NCBI GenBank assembly: GCA_016776705.1 | Contig: JADHSW010000059.1 | Span: 1 to 13,927 of the forward strand | Source of the DNA: Rhodospirillales bacterium | Lineage (GTDB): Bacteria > Pseudomonadota > Alphaproteobacteria > Rhodospirillales > JABHCV01 | DNA length: 13,927 bases | Direction: 5' to 3' | Shown: piece after piece, positions 7,394-13,927 of the stretch | Numbering within the stretch: position 1 is the stretch's first letter | Layout: the number at the start of each line of letters is the position of its first letter | Notes under the pieces: generated by a model | The model's input: the letters and a program-made list of their open reading frames with translations, nothing else | Database searches by the model: none | What the model was told of the DNA's origin: nothing | Translations under genes and position numbers: made by a program

Positions 7394-8011
7394 ATGCCGG
7401 ATTTTACCTTTGAATATGAAGCGATTGCAGAAGGCCTTTGCCCTGTTGCCGGGGTTGATGAGGCCGGGCGCGGGCCCTGGGCGGGGCCGGTGGTGGCCGG
7501 GGCGGCGATCCTGGACATAACAACTCTTCCTGAAGACTTGCGTCATGGTCTGGACGATTCGAAAAAGCTGAAAGCCGATAAACGGGAATTCCTTTTCGCC
7601 CAGCTATCAAAACATGCCGTTACTGGCATTGGCATTGCCAATGTGGAGGAGATTGATCGTCTTAATATCCTTCACGCGACCATGCTGGCGATGGTGCGCG
7701 CCGTCGATGATTTAGGCATCAAACCCGCAATGGTGTTGGTCGATGGCAACCGCTTGCCCGATCTTCCCTGCCCGGGGGAAGCCCTGGTGAAGGGAGACGG
7801 GCGGTCACTTTCAATCGCTGCTGCTTCCATCGTCGCCAAGGTCAGCCGCGACCAGATAATGAGGGACCTTTCTGAACAGCATCCTGAATACGGTTGGGAA
7901 AGGAATGCCGGATACGGCACAAAAATCCATCAACAAGCTTTGGCGGAATATGGCGTTACGGCCCATCACAGGCGCAGTTTCGCTCCTATCCGTAAAATTC
8001 TGACTTCCTAG
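7394..8011 (+). CDS. rnhB: Ribonuclease HII
   Basis: This 205-residue enzyme cuts the RNA strand of RNA-DNA hybrids and 5' of single ribonucleotides left in DNA, starting ribonucleotide excision repair. All signatures are present: VAGVDEAGRGPWAGPVVAGA (residues 18-37) with catalytic D22 and E23, LDDSKKL, VDGN with D117, KGDGRS with D135, IAAASIVAKVSRD, and the C-terminal HPEYGWERNAGYGT and HHRRSFAPI. Length is normal for the family. No ribosome binding site precedes the ATG. An extended -10-like TGATATGCT ends seven bases before it (7379-7387), so a leaderless transcript is possible but unproven. ccrM follows after a regulatory gap; rnhB next to ccrM is, as far as I recall, a common alphaproteobacterial arrangement. 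Confidence 0.97.
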   Translation: MPDFTFEYEAIAEGLCPVAGVDEAGRGPWAGPVVAGAAILDITTLPEDLRHGLDDSKKLKADKREFLFAQLSKHAVTGIGIANVEEIDRLNILHATMLAMVRAVDDLGIKPAMVLVDGNRLPDLPCPGEALVKGDGRSLSIAAASIVAKVSRDQIMRDLSEQHPEYGWERNAGYGTKIHQQALAEYGVTAHHRRSFAPIRKILTS

Positions 8012-8016
8012 ATGTT

Positions 8017-8112
8017 GAGTCCGGCGGAATCCGGATGTCCATATATAGGGTCAAGAACCTTATCTAACATATTGGATTCATTTACTTCTTGACCGCGATT
8101 CGTCTCTGACTC
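8017..8112. promoter_or_regulatory. Cluster of five GANTC sites upstream of ccrM, probable methylation-responsive control region
   Basis: GAGTC (8017), GAATC (8027), GATTC (8075), GATTC (8097) and GACTC (8108) lie in the 138-bp rnhB-ccrM gap before the weak upstream TTG. About 0.5 would be expected by chance, and my count for the whole 13.9-kb window is only about 26. GANTC is the target of the CcrM protein encoded just downstream. The last two sites follow a -35-like TTGACC (8089-8094) within what would be the promoter spacer, although the matching -10 is weak. No full CtrA box (TTAA-N7-TTAA) is visible; only one TTAA half lies near 8124. Confidence 0.6.
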
Positions 8113-8176
8113 AGACTGCGCGACTTAACTGGGCAGGGACGGGTGACACTTGAAAAGGTCATCCGGTGAAAAACTT

Positions 8177-9265
8177 ATGGCTACGAGCAAACCCTCTGAT
8201 GAGGGGATGATTCTTCAAGGAAATTGCGTCGATCTGATGAACGGATTGCCCGAGGCATCCGTCGATCTGGTGTTCGCGGACCCTCCGTACAACCTTCAGC
8301 TTGAGGGCAACCTGCTGCGCCCCAACAACTCCAGGGTTGATGGGGTCGACAATGACTGGGACCAGTTCGACAGTTTCAAGGCTTACGATGAATATACATT
8401 TGAGTGGCTTAAAGCGGCCCGCCGGGTGTTGAAACCCAATGGCGCCCTGTGGGTCATCGGCAGCTATCACAATATTTACCGTGTCGGTGCGATTTTACAG
8501 GATCTGGGCTATTGGATGCTGAACGATGTTGTCTGGCGCAAGACCAATCCGATGCCGAACTTCCGTGGGCGGCGTTTCACCAATGCCCATGAAACCCTTA
8601 TCTGGGCCGCCCGGGACAAGGATTCCAGATACCTGTTCAATTACGAAGCCATGAAGAACATGAACGACGATCTGCAAATGCGCTCCGACTGGGAATTACC
8701 TATTTGCACCGGTCGTGAACGCCTGAAAAAAGACGGCCAAAAGGCCCATCCAACACAAAAACCGGAATCCCTGTTGTACCGCGTAATCCTGTCATCGAGC
8801 GAAGTCGGCGATACGGTACTGGACCCTTTTTTCGGCACTGGCACCACCGGTGCGGTAGCGAAGAAAATGGGCCGTAAGTACATCGGGCTTGAGCGCGAGG
8901 AAGAGTACGTAAAGATCGCCCGTGAGCGCATCAAGATGGTCCGCGAAATTTCTGACGAAGAAAAAATGCTCTATTCGACCCCGCCAAAACGCAATCTTCC
9001 CCGTATTCCCTTTGGCCGCCTGCTGGAACGCGGAATGTTAAAACCCGGAACAGTTCTGTTCGATAACCGCCGCCGTCACAAGGCCAAGGTTCGCGCCGAT
9101 GGCTCGCTGATCAGCGCAGAATTCCAGGGTTCGATTCATCAGGTCGGTGCTCAGGTTCAAAAGGCACCGGCGTGCAACGGTTGGCAGTTCTGGAATGTTG
9201 AAGAAGCCGGTGAGTTGGTCTCTATCGACATTTATCGTCAAAAACTGCGTGCCGAGTTGCATTAA
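8177..9265 (+). CDS. ccrM: CcrM-type adenine-N6 DNA methyltransferase (GANTC)
   Basis: The product methylates adenine in GANTC and sets the hemimethylated/fully methylated state that times alphaproteobacterial cell-cycle genes. It is a beta-class enzyme: catalytic DPPYNLQ comes first (residues 35-41), and the SAM-binding DPFFGTGTTG comes later (216-225). Between them are WLKAARRVLK, WVIGSYHNI, NPMPNFRGRRF and AHPTQKPE, all as in Caulobacter CcrM. The C-terminal part (from about 275 to the end, with GSIHQVGAQVQKAPACNGW) is the extra RAMA-type domain that marks CcrM and distinguishes it from HinfI-type solitary domains. I chose the ATG at 8177 (362 aa, close to the 358 of Caulobacter) with GGTGA seven bases upstream; a TTG at 8150 would add nine unlike residues. 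No cognate restriction enzyme lies beside it, as expected for an orphan methyltransferase. Confidence 0.97.
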   Translation: MATSKPSDEGMILQGNCVDLMNGLPEASVDLVFADPPYNLQLEGNLLRPNNSRVDGVDNDWDQFDSFKAYDEYTFEWLKAARRVLKPNGALWVIGSYHNIYRVGAILQDLGYWMLNDVVWRKTNPMPNFRGRRFTNAHETLIWAARDKDSRYLFNYEAMKNMNDDLQMRSDWELPICTGRERLKKDGQKAHPTQKPESLLYRVILSSSEVGDTVLDPFFGTGTTGAVAKKMGRKYIGLEREEEYVKIARERIKMVREISDEEKMLYSTPPKRNLPRIPFGRLLERGMLKPGTVLFDNRRRHKAKVRADGSLISAEFQGSIHQVGAQVQKAPACNGWQFWNVEEAGELVSIDIYRQKLRAELH

Positions 9266-9291
9266 GGCCTGGCCTGGACGACAATCATCAC

Positions 9292-9756
9292 ATGAGCAAA
9301 TGGGATGTCCGATTCTTGAGGCTGGCTATCGAGGTTTCGACTTGGTCGAAGGATCGCTCGACCCAGGTCGGCGCGGTAATTGTCGGCGAAGACCGCACGC
9401 CCGGTCCTTACGGCTACAATGGATTCCCCCGTTTCATTGATGATGAAAAAGAAGAACGCCACGCCCGGCCATCAAAGTATGACTGGACCGAGCACGCCGA
9501 GCGAAACGCCATCTATAACGCCGCCCGCATGGGTGTGGCGCTAAAGGGCAGCACGATCTACGTCACTCATGTGCCGTGTACGGATTGCGCCCGCGCCATC
9601 ATTCAGGTCGGCATCACCAGGGTTGTCACCGATGCCTCCTGCATGGAAGGGGGCTTCGCCGAACGCTGGTCGGACGCGGCGGAAACCACCCGCGAGATGC
9701 TTGGCGAAGCAGGAATTCCTGTTGAACTGATAAAGGTTACGCCGGAAGAAGGTTAA
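9292..9756 (+). CDS. Deoxycytidylate (dCMP) deaminase family protein
   Basis: This cytosolic zinc enzyme of 154 residues is predicted to turn dCMP into dUMP for thymidylate synthesis. The zinc site is complete: H68-A-E70 in TEHAERNAI, with E70 as proton shuttle, and P-C96-T-D-C99 as the two cysteine ligands. The N-terminus WDVRFLRLAIEVSTWSKDRSTQVGAVIV is the usual start of COG2131-type deaminases. The loop YGYNGFPRFIDD, with its YNGFP motif, supports a dCMP-type rather than a tRNA- or riboflavin-type deaminase. It follows ccrM by 26 bp on the same strand and is probably co-transcribed with it, pairing DNA methylation with DNA precursor supply. The substrate is inferred from the family and is not proven. 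Confidence 0.9.
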   Translation: MSKWDVRFLRLAIEVSTWSKDRSTQVGAVIVGEDRTPGPYGYNGFPRFIDDEKEERHARPSKYDWTEHAERNAIYNAARMGVALKGSTIYVTHVPCTDCARAIIQVGITRVVTDASCMEGGFAERWSDAAETTREMLGEAGIPVELIKVTPEEG

Positions 9757-9971
9757 ATATCGCAACAGCCAATTCTGGTTAGAGATTGGCGCGTGAAAAG
9801 TTCTTCTTTAGCCAAAATACAGTCCTTATTTCTGTGGAATTTCCAGCTTAAAATGCCAACAAATTTCCTTTTGACTATTTATTATTGTAGTTAAGGACCA
9901 GCATAATCCTTTAAGAAAATATCGTGGGTTAATTTCGGCTAGGGCAGAACGGACAGGCAAAGTGTACTTTT

Positions 9972-11685
9972 ATGCATAGGGCAGAAAAAAGAAGACAACA
10001 AAAGTTGGCCGCGAAATCTACGAAGAGTCGGAAACATGTACAAACATCAAGCGCCGTTCTTGAACAACAAAATCAGGTTATAAAACCATTACTCGATCTG
10101 GCAATCGAACATCATTCAGCTGGTCGGCTGCCCCAGGCAGAGAGCATTTACCAGCAGATACTGCTAGGAAATCCTGATCAACCTTTCGCCATGCAACAAC
10201 TTGGCGTGATCGCAAATCTGGTGGGAAAATGGGATTTAGCGTTAGAACTTATCACCAGGGCAATCTCCCTCGAACCTGATTCAGCCATGGCATATAATGA
10301 TCGTGGCAGTGTGCTTCAGTCTATGGGAAGACTGAAGGAGGCGATCGAAAATTAACAAAAAGCGCTCAGCATCGATCCCGATTTAGCCGTGTCGCACTAC
10401 AATCTGGGCGTTGCACTCCATGTACTGGGGCGGCTGGATGAAGCGATCACCAGTTTTAACAACGTTCTCGCCATCATGCCGACTTTTGCAATGGCGCATT
10501 ATAATCTCATTGATCTTCTGGAGAAGTCCAATCGCCTGGACTCCTTGCGTGAGGAGGTAGCAGCAGCAACGAAAAACTGTCCGGGAGAACCCCTTATCAC
10601 CCTTGGTCAGGCATATCTTCTCAAGCGAGATGGGGATTACAGTTCGGCGAGAACTGTTCTGGAGTCTGGAAAAACAACAACGGTCAGTGAGAATTTTTCG
10701 TGTGCAGAAGGCAAGGTTGCTTGGCGATCTTTGCGACAGGTTGGGAGACACCCGGGCGGCCTTCAATTACTTTAAGGAAAGCAACAACCTAAGTAAGAAA
10801 CTTCCTGTCGCCAGACATGCAAAGAAAGATCGTTATCTGGCGGTAATCGGCCTTATGGCGGAACGGGTTACTCAGGATTGGGTCGCCACATGGCAGACGG
10901 TCAAAAGTGCTGATGACCGCCCGGACCCGATTTTTTTGGTTGGATTTCCTCGTTCCGGGACAACAATACTGTACACTATCCTGCGCAGCCACCCTTCTAT
11001 CGCTGTAGTCGGGGAACAAGAAAACATGAATGCTGTGCGGGGCGCGCTTGAACAGATGCCAGGTGGATACCCGGATGGCTTGTCGACGCTGGATTGCGGG
11101 CAACTGACAGAACTTCGAAACATCTATTTTGCCGAGTTGGATAAACATCTGGCTCCTGAAGACAGTCAGGGTTTAGTCGTCGATAAATTGCCGTTAAATA
11201 TTGTTCAAACGGGTTTTAACCATCGGATACTGCCACAATCAAAATTTATATTCGCCCAACGGCATCCCTGCGACTGTGTTCTGAGCTGTTTTATGCAGGA
11301 GTTTGCACTAAACGATTCAATGGCGAGCTTTCTGGATATAGAAGGCGCGACCCTTCTTTATGATAAGGTCATGACCCTTTGGCAACGATACCAAACGTTA
11401 TTTCCGTTAAAGGCCCACACCGTTCGTTACGAAAAACTAATCGTAGAATTTGAGGAAACGGTGTCCTCAATACTGGATTTTCTTGGTCTTGGCTGGGACG
11501 ACAATATTAAGAACTACACCGCTACAGCCAAACAACGAAGCAAGATTAACACGCCCAGTTACAATCAAGTTACCCAGCCGCTTTATACCGGGGCAAAGGG
11601 GCGCTGGGAAAGGTACCGAGAGCCAATGCAGCCGGTCCTGCCAACGTTGTTATCATGGGCAAGGCGTCTCGATTATAGTGAATAA
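9972..11685 (+). pseudogene. TPR-sulfotransferase, inactivated by one nonsense codon and one frameshift
   Basis: Joining the pieces gives one protein of about 570 residues: a basic N-terminus (MHRAEKRRQQKLAAK), four or more TPR units (from about residue 38, with typical AISLEPDSAMAYND and ALSIDPDLAVSHYNLG repeats), then a Sulfotransfer_3-type domain. That domain has the PAPS 5'-phosphosulfate loop PIFLVGFPRSGTTILY (about 10927-10974) and the 3'-phosphate motif RHPCDCVLSCF (about 11260-11292). TAA at 10353-10355 replaces the conserved TPR Tyr (IEN-stop-QKALSIDPD). A second break lies in a five-T run at 10694-10698; dropping one T restores VSENF-RVQKARLLGDLCDRLG and joins the sulfotransferase frame. 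Intact relatives use PAPS to sulfate a tyrosine or glycan, with the TPRs binding partners. The gene and its 215-bp upstream gap are AT-richer than the neighbours, suggesting acquired DNA. Sequencing error cannot be excluded for either lesion. Confidence 0.8.
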
Positions 11686-11739
11686 AGACGGCAGAGGGCC
11701 AAATGGATAGAACTGAATGTTCCGTCATTGGCGTGACGC

Positions 11740-12780
11740 TCAGTCCTTGGAAACGGCCCTGCCGGATTCGTACCAGCCCTTCGTTGAATTGACAATTCTG
11801 ACCACCGACAACATCACCGGAACCTCGATAAGCACACCGACGACGGTGGCAAGCGCCGCCCCGGATTCGAAACCGAACAGGCCAATGGCGACGGCGACGG
11901 CAAGCTCGAAGAAATTGCTTGCCCCGATCAGGGCGGACGGGGCGGCGACACAGTGGGCGACGCCGAAGGTGCGGCTCAACAGGTAGGCCAGCCCAGAAGT
12001 GAAATACACCTGAATCAGAATCGGCACCGCTAACAGGGCGATAATCACCGGCTTGGCGATAATCTGTTCGCCCTGAAAACCGAACAAAAGCACAAGTGTC
12101 GCCAGCAAGGCAACGAGAGAGACCGGCCCCAGGGTCTTCAGTGTGGCATTCAGTTTTGCTTCACCGCCGCGTGAAAGCAGATTTTTCCGCCAGATTTGCG
12201 AGAAGATCACTGGCACGACGATATAAAGAAGAACCGACAGCAACAATGTTTCCCACGGTACGATAATCGACGACAGGCCCAGCAGCAGGGCGACGATAGG
12301 AGCGAAGGCAAAGACCATAATGACGTCGTTCAGGGCAACCTGGCTGAGGGTGAAGTGCGGTTCGCCATTGCTCAGGTTGCTCCACACGAACACCATGGCT
12401 GTGCAAGGGGCGGCGGCGAGAATGATCAGGCCTGCAATGTAGGAATCAATCTGGTCGGCGGGAAGATACTCGCGAAACAATGAGCCAATGAACAACCAGC
12501 CCAGCAACGCCATGGAGAAGGGCTTGACGGCCCAGTTGATGAACAGGGTCACCCCGATACCGCGCCAGTGCTCCTTAACCTGATGCATGGCGCCGAAGTC
12601 GATTTTCAGCAGCATTGGAACCACCATCAACCAGATCAGGATGGCGACGGGAATGTTGACTTGCGCCAGTTCAGCACGACCAAGGTAGTGGAACGGTGCG
12701 GGCAGGAAGTGACCCAGCGTAATGCCGACAACAATGCACAACGCCACCCACAATGTCAGGAAACGTTCAAACAAATTCAT
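11740..12780 (-). CDS. acr3: ACR3-family arsenite efflux permease
   Basis: This inner-membrane carrier of 346 residues expels arsenite using the proton motive force. About ten hydrophobic segments are visible, as expected. The family's thiolate residue is present as C126 in LAAAPCTAMVFVWSNL, and the conserved acidic residue of the late helix is E319 in GVLIEVPVMLSVV; both are essential in characterised Acr3 proteins. The N-terminus MNLFERFLTLWVALCIVVGI and the INWAVKPFSMALLGWLF segment are also typical. The ATG at 12780 is 12 bp behind the hbd stop, so it looks like the last gene of an etfA-hbd-acr3 transcript. No ArsR-type repressor or arsenate reductase is visible within the window. Antimonite is another possible substrate of the family. 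Confidence 0.95.
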   Translation of the reverse strand: MNLFERFLTLWVALCIVVGITLGHFLPAPFHYLGRAELAQVNIPVAILIWLMVVPMLLKIDFGAMHQVKEHWRGIGVTLFINWAVKPFSMALLGWLFIGSLFREYLPADQIDSYIAGLIILAAAPCTAMVFVWSNLSNGEPHFTLSQVALNDVIMVFAFAPIVALLLGLSSIIVPWETLLLSVLLYIVVPVIFSQIWRKNLLSRGGEAKLNATLKTLGPVSLVALLATLVLLFGFQGEQIIAKPVIIALLAVPILIQVYFTSGLAYLLSRTFGVAHCVAAPSALIGASNFFELAVAVAIGLFGFESGAALATVVGVLIEVPVMLSVVRIVNSTKGWYESGRAVSKD

Positions 12781-12792
12781 CGATTGAAAACC

Positions 12793-13674
12793 CTAACGTG
12801 TGGGAACAGGCTCGTCGCCGGAATAGTCATAAAATCCACGACCGGTCTTGCGGCCCAGCCATCCGGCTTCGACATACTTCACCAGTAAGGGACAGGGCCG
12901 GTATTTGGTATCTGCTAGGCCTTCGTGCAGAACGTTCATCACCGCCAGGCAGGTATCCAGGCCGATAAAGTCGGCCAGTTCCAGCGGTCCCATGGGATGA
13001 TGGGTGCCCAGCTTCATGGAGGTATCGATAGCCTGAACAGAACCGACCCCTTCATACAACGTGTAGACGGCTTCGTTGATCATGGGCAGCAGGATGCGAT
13101 TGACGATAAAGGCCGGGAAATCTTCGGCATTGACCGATATTTTGCCCAGTTGTTCCGTCAATTCACGGATCGCCGTGTAGGTTTCCTCATTCGTGGCGAT
13201 GCCACGGATCAATTCGACCAATTCCATCAATGGAACCGGGTTCATGAAGTGCATGCCGACGAATTTTCCGGGACGGTCCGTTTGCGCACCCAGTCGCGTG
13301 ATTGAAATCGACGAGGTGTTGGAAGCAATAATGGTGTGCTCGGGGACAACCTTGCAGATTTCGCGGATGATCACTTTCTTCAGTTCTTCGTTTTCGGTTG
13401 CGGCCTCGATAACCAGATCGCAATCCTTGAACCCGTCATAGGACGTGCCCGTGGATATGCGGGCCAGGCAGGCATCCATGTCGGCCTGGGACAGCTTATT
13501 TTTTTTGACGGCCCTGCCCAGGTTCTTCGCGATGGTTTTCATACCGGCGGCAAGGTTGTCCTCGCTTATATCGAGCAGGTAAACGTCGTGTTCTGCCAAA
13601 GCACATACGTGGGTGATACCGTTACCCATCTGTCCGGCGCCGATGACGCCAATTTTCTTGATGTCCGTTGACAT
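12793..13674 (-). CDS. 3-hydroxybutyryl-CoA dehydrogenase
   Basis: This cytosolic NAD(P)-dependent enzyme of 293 residues interconverts 3-hydroxybutyryl-CoA and acetoacetyl-CoA in short-chain beta-oxidation or polyhydroxybutyrate/butyrate metabolism. The Rossmann motif is GVIGAGQMGNGI (residues 9-20) with acidic D35 closing the second strand, indicating NAD preference. By alignment with the human enzyme the active site is S121, H142 (GMHFMNP), E154 and N192 (VNRILLP); all are present. The C-terminal helical domain carries KLGTHHPMGPLELADFIGLD and ends with GRKTGRGFYDY, as in PaaH/Hbd/MmgB proteins. AAAAGGAAA lies at a good distance from the ATG. It follows etfA by 25 bp, a common pairing because ETF accepts electrons from acyl-CoA dehydrogenases in the same pathway. 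Close relatives could instead be named paaH or mmgB. Confidence 0.96.
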   Translation of the reverse strand: MSTDIKKIGVIGAGQMGNGITHVCALAEHDVYLLDISEDNLAAGMKTIAKNLGRAVKKNKLSQADMDACLARISTGTSYDGFKDCDLVIEAATENEELKKVIIREICKVVPEHTIIASNTSSISITRLGAQTDRPGKFVGMHFMNPVPLMELVELIRGIATNEETYTAIRELTEQLGKISVNAEDFPAFIVNRILLPMINEAVYTLYEGVGSVQAIDTSMKLGTHHPMGPLELADFIGLDTCLAVMNVLHEGLADTKYRPCPLLVKYVEAGWLGRKTGRGFYDYSGDEPVPTR

Positions 13675-13699
13675 GAACGTTTCCTTTTAAACTTTAAAC

Positions 13700-13927
13700 C
13701 TATTTATCCAGTTCCGCAGACAGTTGTGGCAGGGCATCAAACAGATCCGCGACAAGGCCATAATCGGCAATCTGGAAAATCGGCGCTTCTTCATCTTTAT
13801 TGATGGCGACGATGACTTTGCTGTCTTTCATGCCGGCAAGATGCTGGATGGCGCCTGAAATGCCAACGGCGATGTACAGATCCGGGGCGACGACCTTGCC
13901 GGTTTGTCCAACCTGATAGTCATTGGG
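13700..13927 (-). CDS. etfA: Electron transfer flavoprotein alpha subunit, C-terminal fragment (runs off window)
   Basis: The last 75 codons before a TAG at 13700-13702 read through to the window edge. The residues NDYQVGQTGKVVAPDLYIA, VGISGAIQHLAGMKDSKVI and VAINKDEEAPIFQIADYGLV are the FAD-binding domain of the ETF alpha subunit. The GQTGK and GISGAIQH segments contact FAD, and AINKDEEAPIF and DYGLVADLF form the conserved C-terminal fold. ETF takes electrons from acyl-CoA dehydrogenases and hands them to ETF-ubiquinone oxidoreductase. The N-terminal domain, and presumably etfB, lie beyond the window. It is the first visible gene of the leftward etfA-hbd-acr3 series. Confidence 0.95.
   Translation of the reverse strand, partial: PNDYQVGQTGKVVAPDLYIAVGISGAIQHLAGMKDSKVIVAINKDEEAPIFQIADYGLVADLFDALPQLSAELDK

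Noticed and set aside
8012..8176. CtrA binding box upstream of ccrM
   Set aside because: Only a single TTAA half-site near 8124 is visible; the paired TTAA at seven bases' distance is missing.
9768..9790. GCCAAT/ATTGGC hairpin after the dCMP deaminase as a terminator
   Set aside because: The stem has only six pairs with an 11-base loop and no following T run.
10603..11685. Sulfotransferase frame as an independent gene
   Set aside because: The first possible start (TTG 10603) lies where the other frame encodes good TPR sequence. A later ATG near 10855 has no ribosome binding site. The piece reads as the 3' half of the broken gene.
12196..12483. Rightward frame opposite acr3, rich in Gln, His and Asp
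   Set aside because: The composition is that of the reverse complement of a membrane-protein gene; acr3 on the other strand is certain.

Overview
The window looks like chromosomal DNA from an alphaproteobacterium, probably a free-living, aerobic Rhodospirillales-like organism. The main evidence is a full-length CcrM-type GANTC adenine methyltransferase directly downstream of rnhB. A GcvA-like LysR regulator, a PA0069-type radical SAM protein and an ACR3/Hbd/EtfA gene set fit this. The organism assignment is an inference; no rRNA or other taxonomic marker is present.

Layout. (1) 2-589 (+) is the C-terminal part of an unrecognised membrane protein cut by the window edge. (2) 601-5141 (-) is a block read right to left: a small orphan protein, a TIGR04283-type family-2 glycosyltransferase, a TIGR04282/DUF2064 nucleotidyl/glycosyltransferase-like protein that overlaps it by ATGA, and a 958-residue hybrid sensor histidine kinase with a periplasmic Tll0287-like domain carrying a CxxCH haem-c motif. 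(3) 5142-5268 is a compact divergent control region. (4) 5269-9756 (+) holds a LysR regulator, the radical SAM protein, rnhB, ccrM and a dCMP deaminase. (5) 9757-11739 is AT-rich and accessory-looking, with one TPR-sulfotransferase gene that is broken twice. (6) 11740-13927 (-) is an apparent operon of etfA (3' end only), a 3-hydroxybutyryl-CoA dehydrogenase and an ACR3 arsenite efflux permease.

How the genes fit together. rnhB, ccrM and the dCMP deaminase all serve DNA: removal of ribonucleotides and RNA primers, cell-cycle adenine methylation, and dUMP supply for thymidylate. The 138-bp gap before ccrM holds five GANTC sites, the target of CcrM itself, against about 0.5 expected by chance. 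This suggests methylation feedback on the ccrM promoter, as known for Caulobacter. EtfA and Hbd belong to acyl-CoA oxidation, with ETF taking electrons from acyl-CoA dehydrogenases. The ACR3 gene sits 12 bp behind hbd with no arsR in view, which is unusual. The LysR regulator and the small orphan gene share overlapping divergent promoters.

I see no convincing new multi-gene system. The best leads are the GANTC cluster, the haem-binding hybrid kinase, arsenite efflux inside a fatty-acid/ETF operon, and the doubly inactivated TPR-sulfotransferase. I see no tRNA, rRNA, CRISPR array or insertion sequence, and no gene-free stretch exceeds 300 bases.
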